Shown: positions 32,201 to 39,433 of the stretch, in pieces | Layout: every line of letters starts with the position of its first letter | Numbering within the stretch: the stretch's first letter is position 1 | Source: JAAZNO01 sp012798275 | Lineage (GTDB): Bacteria; Chloroflexota; Anaerolineae; B4-G1; SLSP01 | Assembly (NCBI GenBank): GCA_035347995.1 | Contig: DAOPQD010000001.1 | Coordinates: forward strand, 62,001-126,000 | DNA length: 64,000 nt | Reading direction: 5' to 3' | Position numbers and translations under genes: made by a program | The notes under the pieces: generated by a model | What the model saw: the letters and a program-made list of their open reading frames with translations, nothing else | The model's database searches: none | Told to the model about the DNA's origin: nothing

Positions 32201-33716
32201 GGTCATCGTGATTGACAAATCGGGCAGCATGGCAGAGTCGGACGCGGAAGGGGGGACTCCAAAAATCCGGCTTGCGGCGGAAGCGGCCGCGCGTGTGGCG
32301 GAGGCATTGAACGACAACGACGCGCTCGCGGTGGTGGCCTACGACGATCGGCCGGCGGACACTCTGGGTCCGGTGTCGGGGAGCGAGCGGCAGCTGTTGC
32401 TCGGACGTTTGTCGCAGTTGCAGGCGGGCGGCGGCGGCATCTACGTGCGCGACGGCCTGGCCTATGCCCGGCAGCTGCTCGCGGAGAGCTTCGAGCCGCT
32501 GTCGGAGCAACAGCGGCATGTGCTGTTGGTGGCGGATGGCAGCGACGCGGAACAACAGGCGGGCGCGCTGGCGCAGGTGGCCGCTTTGCGCGCTCAGGGG
32601 GCGACGGTGAGCGTGATCGCGATCGGCGCTGGCGGTGATGTCCCCTTTCTGCAGGAGGTGGCGCGTCAGGGCGAGGGGCGCTTCTATCTCACGGAGCGTG
32701 CTGCGGACCTGCCGGTGATTTTCACGGAGGAACTGGCTCACACGCGACGCTCCTACATCGTCGAGCAGAGCTTCTCTCCTATCGCCGGAATGGCCTGGGA
32801 GCCGCTGGAGAGCTTCACGGCGCTGCCAGCTCTGGCGGGATATGTGGCGACGACTCCCAAACCCGGCGCGGATGTGCCGTTGTGGGGCGCCGTGACCGGG
32901 GATCCACTGCTGGCAGCGTGGTCCTATGGCTTGGGGCGCGCTGTGGCCTGGACCTCTGATGCGACAGGTCGCTGGGCCGTGGAGTGGCTGGGCTGGGAGG
33001 ACTTCGCGCGCTTCTGGGGTGATGTGGTGCGGTGGGTGTTGCCCGCACCCGCGGAGGAGGGGGTGACGCTGAACGTCGCCGCGGAGGATAGACAGGCGCG
33101 CGTCACCCTCGATGTGCTGGATCCGACGACGGGCCGCTATGTGGATGGCCTGGATCTCGTGCTGCAGGCGTCGCAGCTGGAAGCCAGGGTGTCTGTCCCG
33201 CCGACGGCATTGCGCCAGACGGCGCCGGGCCGTTATGAGACCACCCTGCCCCTGGGGGATGACACTGCCCCGTGGCTTTTCCATGTCACTGGCGCATTGC
33301 AGGCTACCGCGGGATGGATGCCGCCCTACGCGGCCGAATTCGTGCCGGGCGATGCCGCCGCCGCGACCGCGCGCTTGATCGCCCGGGGACAGGCGCAGCC
33401 TCTCACGGCGCCGGAACAGGCGTTTGCGCCGACCCTGCGCGGACGTCAGGCAGGAGCGCCGCTGGCTCCCTGGTTGGTCACCATCGTGGCGTGGCTCTGG
33501 CCCCTCGATATTGCCGCGCGGCGCCTGGGGATTTCATGGGACGAGGTGCGGCGGTGGGGAAGGCGTTGGCGCAAGAGTGGTCGGAGGGAATCGCGTTCTG
33601 CATCGCGGAGCGTCGCGTCCCTGCCGGTGGAAAGCCCGCCTCCGGCGCCGCCGCCATCTCAGGAAGAAGCGCTGGCGGCGCGGCTGAAGGAGCGCTTACG
33701 CGGGTCCCGGCGCTGA
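29241..33716 (+). CDS. BatA-like protein fused to a second VWA protein (three VWA domains)
   Basis: A 1,491-residue protein. The N-terminus is the BatA/aerotolerance N-terminal domain (MRFLTPNSLWLL, two membrane segments, VLLWQA). Three von Willebrand A folds follow, each with an intact DxSxS metal motif: DASAS at 95-99, DRSAS at 653-657 and DKSGS at 992-996. Between the second and third is a glutamine-amidotransferase-like fold (VLIVGAVEERQ to LGGGLVTLGGPESYG) without a nucleophile. Two hydrophobic segments near 580 and 625 join the halves, one more near 1410 precedes a basic tail. Related proteins are normally two separate genes beside a MoxR ATPase; no MoxR or DUF58 gene is visible here. 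It starts at an ATG without a ribosome binding site. Confidence 0.75.
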   Translation: MRFLTPNSLWLLALALPIIALYLLRLHRRETPVASVLLWQAAAVERRANRPWQKLRRHWLLALQLLILATLVAAAAHPAVPAPSTPQGRLLILLDASASMQARREDGNTRFEAALAELRALSEALDARSRVTLITTSATPQVVLRDGDAAALRRTLPALQPTDGGADWDAAASLALGLAAGEEVTTLVFTDAALAESLPPLPGRAQLFTVGEAAPNVGLVDFSLRRSAETFTAFVRVLNAGPARQVTLLLLAGSEVLARQALELPAAGEVTLSFPDLPTWGWFEARLEDADDRFPLDDRAWVTPPLSGSGQVLLVTSGNRFLELALRALPGIAVQQATTLPQDTAEMSAAVLDGAGSGGTFSGPAWLIAPGAGTPCGEPTGVFTPTTPLRTGSHPLLEYVTWDDVHIARATRYAAPADAVTLLETAEGPLLWVLNRPGQRLICQAFALQDSDLPLRVAFPILTNNLMGWLLPQTSQAPITPLPAGQPWTPALPLAATAAVLVTPTGERVDLLDVTASLPQRAGLYRLELETAGGPATHYVALSLLDAAESDLHPHPLMIEGQAPLSAAPGATGWRDFSRWVAAAALALLLLEGALWWGRAAAWHGVRAALSALRYDWRPVALRLILVGALILALADVRLPQATRNLATVFVVDRSASVAAEEGEIEALLTAAWEAKGAQDRAAVVVFGGEARVAQPLSEGSFAADLRLAPQPDATDIAAAVRLGASLVPEGAPGRLVLITDGLETRDDGATALLQARARGLETLVAAVTPAASAEVWIEATRLPARAYPGDTVAVAVTLGATAAQPVRLTWAAGSQEGDVVWEVSRGQGRYLFTFSAPERGWVPVRFCVAAEADFFVENNCGGGWLRVEGVPRVLIVGAVEERQALAAALRATGLEVVELQPEALPFTAPALGDYAAVILVNTPARALPLQAGSALQAYVRDLGGGLVTLGGPESYGVGGWSATALEAALPVSTQVQDPRRFPPLAMVIVIDKSGSMAESDAEGGTPKIRLAAEAAARVAEALNDNDALAVVAYDDRPADTLGPVSGSERQLLLGRLSQLQAGGGGIYVRDGLAYARQLLAESFEPLSEQQRHVLLVADGSDAEQQAGALAQVAALRAQGATVSVIAIGAGGDVPFLQEVARQGEGRFYLTERAADLPVIFTEELAHTRRSYIVEQSFSPIAGMAWEPLESFTALPALAGYVATTPKPGADVPLWGAVTGDPLLAAWSYGLGRAVAWTSDATGRWAVEWLGWEDFARFWGDVVRWVLPAPAEEGVTLNVAAEDRQARVTLDVLDPTTGRYVDGLDLVLQASQLEARVSVPPTALRQTAPGRYETTLPLGDDTAPWLFHVTGALQATAGWMPPYAAEFVPGDAAAATARLIARGQAQPLTAPEQAFAPTLRGRQAGAPLAPWLVTIVAWLWPLDIAARRLGISWDEVRRWGRRWRKSGRRESRSASRSVASLPVESPPPAPPPSQEEALAARLKERLRGSRR

Positions 33717-33799
33717 GGCAGCGCGTCAAGCTCAGAAAGATGCCATGTGCTGGCGCACCTCATCCAGGCATGAAAATGTAAGTCGTGAGGCGTGAGTTC

Positions 33800-33938
33800 G
33801 GCTGGGGATTCCATCCCCAGCCTGACAGGAGCCAACCGCGCTGAAGCGCGGTGTTGGAGGACGTAGCAGCCCCGGGGGCCAGGAATTTCTAATCTTACTT
33901 GTGAAATTCGTGTTCATTCGAGGCCATTTTCGAAGGAA
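33800..33938 (+). repeat. Family G element, full copy
   Basis: It begins with the hairpin GGCTGGGGATTCCATCCCC and AGCC, then CCGCGCTGAAGCGCGG, and a ~107-base body (33831-33937) ending CCATTTTCGAAGGA. The body is about 93% identical (7 differences counted) to 51952-52058. Here no gene follows; the element abuts the terminator of the convergent regulator gene. The rest of the 33717-34004 gap holds only family A words. Confidence 0.8.
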
Positions 33939-33951
33939 GATCTCATACAGA

Positions 33952-33982
33952 CAAGGCCCCGATCACCGCGATCGGGGCCTTG
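33952..33982 (-). terminator. Terminator of the first RpiR-type gene
   Basis: CAAGGCCCCGAT (33952-33963) pairs with ATCGGGGCCTTG (33971-33982) around a 7-base loop, 22 bases past the stop codon of the regulator on the minus strand. Confidence 0.75.
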
Positions 33983-34004
33983 TGGCGAATTTGCTTCCGT
34001 GGGA

Positions 34005-34844
34005 TTAGTTGCCGGGGGCTTCTTGCCTGGCAGCCTCGATGCCGCTCTGAACCTCGGCCGCATGGGCCAGAGTGGCTTCCTTTTTGCTGCTTAGCAGGGC
34101 GTCCTTGAGCGTGGCGATAATCAGCAGCGAGATGGCGAAGCTGCCGATATCGAGCGGGCTTTGGCCGGGGGTGGTGATGGCCATCTCGGCCTCGCGCGCG
34201 GCCAGGGTCGTCCCGCTGTCGGCAATGCAGACGGTAGGGATGCCTTTGGCGTTCGCCAGTTTAACCGCGTGACCGGTGTCCACGCCGGGGGTGCCAAAGA
34301 CCAGCGCCAGCAGCACATCCCCAGCCTGCATGTCGTTAGTGGCCTTGGCGACTTCCACCATACTGGGGGCGAAGTGGAAGACGGGAATCCCCAAGGGGAC
34401 GAGGCTTTCCGCCAGATACCGGGCAATGTCGTAGCTGGGGAATTCCCCGACGATCCAGATGCGTTCTGCATTCTGGAGCATCTTCAACGCCTGGGCCAGG
34501 TGAGGGGCCTCGGTGGTTGCAAACTGCTCCAGGTCCTGGGCCTTACTGGCAAAGAGCGCCTGCACGAGATCCTCTTCGTTGCCTGCCTCGACGGCCTTGT
34601 GATAGGTCTGCGCGATCTCCCCGCGCACGTAGGCCTTGATTTCCCTGGAGAGCTCCCGGAACCCGCTATAGCCGATTTCCTGTGAGAAACGCACGACGGT
34701 CGCCGGATCAATCCCAACGCGCCGGGACAGTTCTGTCGCTGTCAGGAAGGCAACGTCAAGGGTTTGATTGAGGATGAAATCTGCCAGGCGGCGAAATCCA
34801 GGGGTCAAATTAGCATAATGCTCTTCAATCCGTTCTCGAAACAT
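34005..34844 (-). CDS. RpiR-family transcriptional regulator 1 (HTH plus SIS)
   Basis: A 279-residue regulator. The N-terminal winged helix-turn-helix spans 1-77 with the recognition segment DPATVVRFSQEIGYSGF; a SIS phosphosugar-binding domain covers about 120-250 (ERIWIVGEFPSYDIA, then GDVLLALVFGTPGVDTG). RpiR proteins usually sense sugar phosphates and repress sugar-use genes. It is the last of three tandem paralogues; the spacing to the next is 55 bases, with AGGAG before its ATG. No sugar catabolic gene is adjacent. The SIS consensus SxSGxT reads FGTPGVDT, so phosphosugar binding may be altered. Confidence 0.88.
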   Translation of the reverse strand: MFRERIEEHYANLTPGFRRLADFILNQTLDVAFLTATELSRRVGIDPATVVRFSQEIGYSGFRELSREIKAYVRGEIAQTYHKAVEAGNEEDLVQALFASKAQDLEQFATTEAPHLAQALKMLQNAERIWIVGEFPSYDIARYLAESLVPLGIPVFHFAPSMVEVAKATNDMQAGDVLLALVFGTPGVDTGHAVKLANAKGIPTVCIADSGTTLAAREAEMAITTPGQSPLDIGSFAISLLIIATLKDALLSSKKEATLAHAAEVQSGIEAARQEAPGN

Positions 34845-34899
34845 GGTAGTCTCCTTTCCTTATACTGAATGCGTTGATGCTGCAAGGCCGAATCAGCTG

Positions 34900-35775
34900 T
34901 CAATCTTTCGTCTGAGGGAGGATTGCCTCGTAAGCGGCAGTGTGGGTGCGCAGCTCCAGGATTTCGCTGAGATACTCGTTGTAGGCGGCGAAGGACTCTG
35001 CCGTCTTGGCCGCCGTGGTGCCCGCCAGCGCTTCCCAGATCAGCGCGATGATCGCGAGCGCGGCGCCGGTGTTCGGGATGCCGGTCTCGCCGGCGGTGGG
35101 AACAAGGACGACCAGTTCGGCTTCGTGGGCCGGCGCGCCGAGGGTGTTGTCGGCGATCGTGATCGTGTGCACGCCTTTCTCTCGCGCCATCCGCACCAGA
35201 TACCCGGAATCAATGTCCGGCACGCTGATGGCCAGCACCAAGAGTGCGTCTCCCGGCTCCATCTTGCTGAGGGCAGCGGCGACGTTGAGCATATCCGGCG
35301 CAAACGCCCTGGCCTGGATGTCGGCGACTTGCAACATCCGTGCCAGGAACTGCGCGATGGCTTGCTGGGGGCCTTCCCCTGTGATCCAGACGCGCGGCGC
35401 CTGTTTGAGGATCCGGAGCGCTTCACCGAGTTTGGCCGTCTCGGTCATGGAAAAATCTGCGAGGTTTTGGCGTGTGCTGTCCAGAAGCTGGTGCACCAGC
35501 GCCTCTTCACTTTCGGCCTCGACGCTTTTGCGGTAGGTAGTCGTCACCTGATCGCGCACGTAATGTTTGATCTCGTGTGAGAGCTCGCGATACCCGCTAT
35601 AGCCGATCTCCTGCGCAAAGCGGACGACGGTGGCCGGATCCACTCCTACACGGCGGGAGATTTCGGTGACGGTGAGGAAGGCCGCGTCGAGTGTGTGGTC
35701 CATGATGAAATCGGCCAATTTGCGAAAACCCGGCGTCAAACTATCGTAATACTGTCGAATTTGCTCTTGAAACAT
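34900..35775 (-). CDS. RpiR-family transcriptional regulator 2
   Basis: A 291-residue paralogue of the flanking two genes. HTH at 1-77 with DPATVVRFAQEIGYSGY, SIS domain about 125-255 (RVWITGEGPQQAIAQ, then GDALLVLAISVPDIDSG). The start at 35775 follows AAGGAG with good spacing; an in-frame ATG 39 bases upstream is rejected because it lacks a site and would precede it. It sits between regulators 1 and 3, separated by 55 and 61 bases, and is probably co-transcribed from the promoter before regulator 3. Confidence 0.88.
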   Translation of the reverse strand: MFQEQIRQYYDSLTPGFRKLADFIMDHTLDAAFLTVTEISRRVGVDPATVVRFAQEIGYSGYRELSHEIKHYVRDQVTTTYRKSVEAESEEALVHQLLDSTRQNLADFSMTETAKLGEALRILKQAPRVWITGEGPQQAIAQFLARMLQVADIQARAFAPDMLNVAAALSKMEPGDALLVLAISVPDIDSGYLVRMAREKGVHTITIADNTLGAPAHEAELVVLVPTAGETGIPNTGAALAIIALIWEALAGTTAAKTAESFAAYNEYLSEILELRTHTAAYEAILPQTKD

Positions 35776-35836
35776 GGTTGAAATCTCCTTACTTTGATTT
35801 GCTGATGGTGACAATGCTGGAACGATATCCTTACGG

Positions 35837-36763
35837 TCACAAAATAGGAGGACGATTTGCCTGGCTCAGTATCTTAGACCAAATGGCAAGGGCCAGGCCC
35901 GGGTCAGCGTGTCCCTGCTGACGCAACTCTACCAGCTGTTGGAGATACTTTTGCCGTAATTCTTCCTGCTGTTGAAGGCTTTCCTTTCGCTGTTGGCTGA
36001 TCATGTTGGCAATGGCTGCCAGCACTGCAGCGATGAGCGCCAGACCTGACATGGCGGAGGGCGTGCCGAGAGAAAAAGCGAGGGTCAATTGCGCCTCTCT
36101 GGCCGCAGCCTGCATCCCATTGCTGCTGATGCAGAGGGTGCGCCCGCCTTTTGCCTGCCCCAGACGCAGAACGTAGCTTAGATTGAGTTGCGGGCCTTCA
36201 TGGCCTAAGGCCAACAGCGCATCTCCCGCCTGGACCTGATCCAGGTACATCGCCGTGCTCAACAGGTTGGATTCAAACGCTTCCGCCGCCAATCCGAGAT
36301 TTTGCAGTTCTTGCGCGAACGCCTGTCCCAAATGTATCGCCGAGCCTTCTGCGGTGATCCAGATAGCGGGAACTGCGTTGAGCGTCGCGCCGATTTCTTC
36401 CAGCAGCCGCAAGTCTGCAGGGGAGAGGTATTGGAGCGGTTGGTAGATCTTTTGGAGCTGGGCTGCCAGACGCTGTTCTTCCGTTGCCTCTGATGCCTTT
36501 GAGTCCATGTCCGACAGCTGGCGCGGCGCGGTGATGTGTTCGTGAATGTACTGTTTGATCTCCTGGGAAAGTTCGCGATAGCCCGTATAGCCCAGTTCTT
36601 GCGCAAACCGCACGACGGTCGCCGGATCAACTTCCAACCGCTGCGCGAGCTCGGTCGCCGTGAGGAGCGCCGCCTCGAGAGTGTGGTTCAGGATGAAATC
36701 GGCCAGCCGGCGGAATCCCGGGGAGAACTGCGCGTAGCCGTTTCTGATGCGGTCTTTAAACAT
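35837..36763 (-). CDS. RpiR-family transcriptional regulator 3 with divergent SIS domain
   Basis: A 308-residue paralogue and the first gene of the three. The HTH (DPATVVRFAQELGYTGY) is nearly the same as in the others, but the effector domain is more divergent: the SIS start reads IWITAEGSAIHLG and the later loop GDALLALGHEGPQLN, and the C-terminus has a Gln/Glu-rich helical tail (about 255-295) absent from the others. The conserved recognition helix with divergent effector domains suggests that the three proteins bind the same operator but answer to different ligands. A promoter and a palindrome lie upstream. Confidence 0.85.
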   Translation of the reverse strand: MFKDRIRNGYAQFSPGFRRLADFILNHTLEAALLTATELAQRLEVDPATVVRFAQELGYTGYRELSQEIKQYIHEHITAPRQLSDMDSKASEATEEQRLAAQLQKIYQPLQYLSPADLRLLEEIGATLNAVPAIWITAEGSAIHLGQAFAQELQNLGLAAEAFESNLLSTAMYLDQVQAGDALLALGHEGPQLNLSYVLRLGQAKGGRTLCISSNGMQAAAREAQLTLAFSLGTPSAMSGLALIAAVLAAIANMISQQRKESLQQQEELRQKYLQQLVELRQQGHADPGLALAIWSKILSQANRPPIL

Positions 36764-36797
36764 TTGAATCCCTTGTTAATGTTTGCATATGCATTGT

Positions 36798-36815
36798 AAC
36801 TGGTATCAACCAGTT
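36798..36815. promoter_or_regulatory. Candidate operator in the leader of the RpiR cluster
   Basis: AACTGGT (36798-36804), ATCA and ACCAGTT (36809-36815) form a perfect 7-bp inverted repeat with a 4-base centre, downstream of the minus-strand -10 box and 35 bases before the regulator 3 start. This position suits autorepression. Confidence 0.45.
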
Positions 36816-36841
36816 GTGAGGCTCAGTTTTTGAATACATGT

Positions 36842-36869
36842 ATTATATCACACCCAATCAGAAACGCAA
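36842..36869 (-). promoter_or_regulatory. Promoter of the three-regulator operon
   Basis: On the minus strand, TTGCGT (36864-36869), a 16-base spacer and consensus TATAAT (36842-36847) lie about 80 bases before the start of regulator 3. Confidence 0.65.
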
Positions 36870-36970
36870 GAGTCAAATGTCATTCCATCCAAAACTTGAT
36901 TCTGTCTCCGGGCTCCATGGAGCGGTATTTGTTGAATCGGGGACGCTGCGCTGGGCCGGCGGAATGGCGT

Positions 36971-36998
36971 TTGATTGCTGCCGGGTTTCGGCTACAAT
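36971..36998 (+). promoter_or_regulatory. Promoter of the lipoprotein gene
   Basis: TTGATT (36971-36976), a 16-base spacer and TACAAT (36993-36998) lie 76 bases before the ATG at 37075. The gap 36764-37074 holds only this promoter, the divergent promoter and the operator candidate. Confidence 0.6.
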
Positions 36999-37074
36999 CG
37001 AGGGGCGGCCATGCCCGGCGCTGACGTGTCAGGCGTGACTTTACCCTTCCCGGGTCGGTTCAACGAGGATACCC

Positions 37075-37614
37075 ATGCGTGCGTTGATGCGATTTTTGAG
37101 TGGCTGTTGTCTGCTGGTGACGCTGGCGGCGTGCAGGGGGGATCGCATGCCGGCCGAAGTGACGCCGAAACCGGCAGTTGTGGCGGAGCAATGGGCGATT
37201 GCTGCTGAGGCGAGCTCGCGCTACGCTTCCCCGGATTGGAGCCCCGCGCGGGCGACGGGAGCGCCGGACGTGCAGATGTGCGCCGACGACCCCCGCGCCT
37301 GGGCCTCGGCGCGGGGCAATGGTCTGGAGTGGTTGCAGCTGCGTTTCGAGAAGCCGGTCTACGCCACGGAAGTCCGCGTCTTTCAGACCCTGGGGCCGGG
37401 CGCTATCGCGCGCGTGCATTTGCTGGATGTGGCCGGCGGGCAAAATCTGGTGTGGGAAGGGACGGATACCTCTCTGATCTGTCCAGGGGTGTTCACGGCC
37501 TCATTCCCGCGCACCGACTACCTCGTTGTGGGGGTGCGTCTCGAACTGGATGAATCGCGCACTGGCTTTTGGAATCAGATTGACGCAGTCGAGCTGGTCG
37601 GCATTCTGCCGTAA
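37075..37614 (+). CDS. Lipoprotein with a discoidin-like carbohydrate-binding domain
   Basis: A 179-residue protein with a lipoprotein signal peptide ending LVTLAAC (lipidated Cys20). The mature part (about 40-175) has the pattern seen in F5/8-type C or discoidin-like beta sandwiches: SSRYASPDWSPARATGAPD, then WASARGNGLEWLQLRFE, VYATEVRVFQT and a final IDAVELVG. Such domains bind carbohydrates or surfaces. GAGG lies 6 bases before the ATG. It would be processed by the LspA encoded at 10552. The assignment of the fold is moderate. Confidence 0.65.
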   Translation: MRALMRFLSGCCLLVTLAACRGDRMPAEVTPKPAVVAEQWAIAAEASSRYASPDWSPARATGAPDVQMCADDPRAWASARGNGLEWLQLRFEKPVYATEVRVFQTLGPGAIARVHLLDVAGGQNLVWEGTDTSLICPGVFTASFPRTDYLVVGVRLELDESRTGFWNQIDAVELVGILP

Positions 37615-37619
37615 GGGAG

Positions 37620-38573
37620 TTATTTCCCCAGCAGCCGACGCCGCAGCACTTCGGGGATGGCGCCGCCGCGTTCCAGAATGCGCAGCGCTTCTGCCGGGGG
37701 CAGGGGAGGCAAAGGCGGCGCTGTGAGAGGGGCTTCCGCGGGAGGGGCCGGCGGTTCACCCCCGCTTTGACTCAGCCAGAGCAGCACCTCGCCCGGTTCA
37801 TCGGTGACGTGCAATCCCAGCAGCGGCGTCGCGGGAGGGGGCGTCGGCGTGAGCCATAGCGTCCGCGCCGCCGGGAGAGAAGCGATCGGGGGGGCGGTAC
37901 TGACCCACAAAAGCAGCTCTGCCGCGCCGAGCTCTACTTGCAGCAGGGAGGCGTCCCATTTGGCGTTGGCGGTCGCGCCGGGAGTCAGCGGGCTGACCAA
38001 CAACAGGCGTCCCTCTGCCAGAAAGTGCTGTTCCTGAGGGCTGAGCTCGAGCGTTTCGAGCCCCTGCCGCGCAAAAAGGAGCGCCTCCCCTTCGGAATCG
38101 GCGAGCTCGCTGAGCAGGAGCGTGGCTTGTGCGGCGCCCCGCGTCGCGGCGGGCAACATCCCCTCGCCGAGCAGCTGACTCAACGCCTCCTGCAACAGGG
38201 CGGCCGCGGCTTCGTCGAGGGGGGCGGGGGGCACGACCAGGAGCGGGCGGGCCAGGAGGCGGGGGTCGCCGCGGTAGAACAACAGCGCCGGGCGCAACTT
38301 CGCCTCGAGTTGTAGCAGTCTGGAGGGATAGAGCGGCTCATTCCACCGAATTGCGGCGACGGACTCGAGACTCTCCGGGGGGCGCAGGGCGGCGATCTCC
38401 GCGTCGGAAAACCCCGCGGCGAGAGCGCTTTCCGGCAGGGCGGCTAGCGCCGCTTCTAGTGTGATCCCCTGCGTGCGCCAGGTCTCCAGCAGGCTTTTGG
38501 CGCGCGAGGTGGCGAGCCCCTCTTTGTAAAGAAGCCAGTACCAGAGCTGGGTTTCGCGGTTGGCAGCGTTCAT
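37620..38573 (-). CDS. Divergent DprA-like protein (probably not functional as DprA)
   Basis: A 317-residue protein. Residues 8-65 look like the N-terminal helical domain of DprA (YWLLYKEGLATSRAKSLL), followed by the DprA linker pattern IRWNEPLYPSRLLQLEAKL and PALLFYRGDPRLLA. The Rossmann core that binds single-stranded DNA should follow, but the GxRxxT and SGLAxGID motifs are absent; the region is instead Ala/Leu-rich (AAAALLQEALSQLL) with SPLTPGATANAKWD where SEYPPG normally stands. A proline-rich linker and a short C-terminal helix (EALRILERGGAIPEVLRRRLL) end it. It overlaps dtd by four bases. Homology to DprA is inferred from pattern only. Confidence 0.5.
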   Translation of the reverse strand: MNAANRETQLWYWLLYKEGLATSRAKSLLETWRTQGITLEAALAALPESALAAGFSDAEIAALRPPESLESVAAIRWNEPLYPSRLLQLEAKLRPALLFYRGDPRLLARPLLVVPPAPLDEAAAALLQEALSQLLGEGMLPAATRGAAQATLLLSELADSEGEALLFARQGLETLELSPQEQHFLAEGRLLLVSPLTPGATANAKWDASLLQVELGAAELLLWVSTAPPIASLPAARTLWLTPTPPPATPLLGLHVTDEPGEVLLWLSQSGGEPPAPPAEAPLTAPPLPPLPPAEALRILERGGAIPEVLRRRLLGK

Positions 38574-39037
38574 GGTGCGCTCGCCGGCTCTTTTTCGAGG
38601 ATGAGGGTGACCGGCCCGTCGTTGACGAGCTCGACTTCCATGTGAGCGCCGAAGATGCCGGTTTCCACGGGCAATTGCAGCTCGCGCAGCGCCTCCCGCA
38701 GGGCCGCGCAGTATTGCGTGACCAGAGGTTCGGCGATTTCCGGCGGCGCGGCCTGGGTGAAGGAAGGACGAAAGCCGCGACGAATGTCTCCGTGCAGGGT
38801 GAATTGGGAGATCACCAACACGCCGCCCTGGATGTCCTGTACCGACAGATTCATCTTCCCCTCAGCATCGGAAAAAATGCGCAGGTTGGCGGTCTTGTGC
38901 GCCAGCCAGCGAGCCTCCTTTTCCGTATCCCCTGCGGCGATGCCGAGCAGGACCAGCAATCCCGGCCCGATGGCGCCGACGCGGTGGCCTTCCACGGTGA
39001 CCGAAGCGCGAGTGACCCGTTGAATGACGGCACGCAT
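38570..39037 (-). CDS. dtd: D-aminoacyl-tRNA deacylase
   Basis: A 155-residue DTD: MRAVIQRVTRASVTVEG at the N-terminus, the active-site SQFTLHGD near 78-85 and the cross-subunit NDGPVT near 137-142 are intact. It removes D-amino acids mischarged on tRNA. The start at 39037 is fixed by the family N-terminus; 69 upstream in-frame bases overlap acpS and are rejected. It overlaps the DprA-like gene and lies two bases from the acpS stop, so all are in one operon. Confidence 0.95.
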   Translation of the reverse strand: MRAVIQRVTRASVTVEGHRVGAIGPGLLVLLGIAAGDTEKEARWLAHKTANLRIFSDAEGKMNLSVQDIQGGVLVISQFTLHGDIRRGFRPSFTQAAPPEIAEPLVTQYCAALREALRELQLPVETGIFGAHMEVELVNDGPVTLILEKEPASAP

Positions 39038-39039
39038 CG

Positions 39040-39420
39040 TTATCTCCCGGCGGCGACGACTGAGGCGATGGCCTGTCCCCCGTCGTGGGTGAGGCTCACG
39101 GCCCATTCGGTGAGCTGTTGTGAGCGGGCCAACGTTTCGGCATAGCCATTCAAGACGATGATGGGGCGTCCGCTGGGGGTGTTGAGGATTTCGACTTCAT
39201 GCCAGCGGATGCCTACCGGCGACAACAATCTCAAGCCCACTCCTAGCGTCTTGGCGACGGCTTCTTTGGCCGCGAAGTGCGCGGCCACCTCTGCCGGTTC
39301 CCGCCGAAGGTGCAGCAGCTCCCTGGGGGTGAAGATGCGCTCCAGAAACCGTTCGCCGTGCCGTTCGAGGACGCGCGCCATCCGGCGAATTTCGACGACG
39401 TCAATGCCATTGGCCAACAT
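39040..39420 (-). CDS. acpS: Holo-[acyl-carrier-protein] synthase
   Basis: A 126-residue phosphopantetheinyl transferase of the AcpS type. NGIDVVEI (4-11) carries the metal-binding Asp; FTPRELLHL and AAHFAAKEAVAKTLG (near 46-60) hold the second metal Glu and the CoA site; SLTHDGGQA closes it. It moves 4'-phosphopantetheine from CoA to the acyl carrier protein. The start at 39420 follows GAGGGG. Its 5' region lies 13 bases from the stop of the M16 peptidase gene upstream. It links with coaX at 47422 through the CoA pathway. Confidence 0.93.
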   Translation of the reverse strand: MLANGIDVVEIRRMARVLERHGERFLERIFTPRELLHLRREPAEVAAHFAAKEAVAKTLGVGLRLLSPVGIRWHEVEILNTPSGRPIIVLNGYAETLARSQQLTEWAVSLTHDGGQAIASVVAAGR

Positions 39421-39433
39421 TTGCCCCTCGACT

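Noticed and set aside
33800..33938. Insertion sequence with transposase
   Set aside because: The element is only ~140 bases, contains no open frame and no clear terminal inverted repeats or target duplications could be confirmed by eye.
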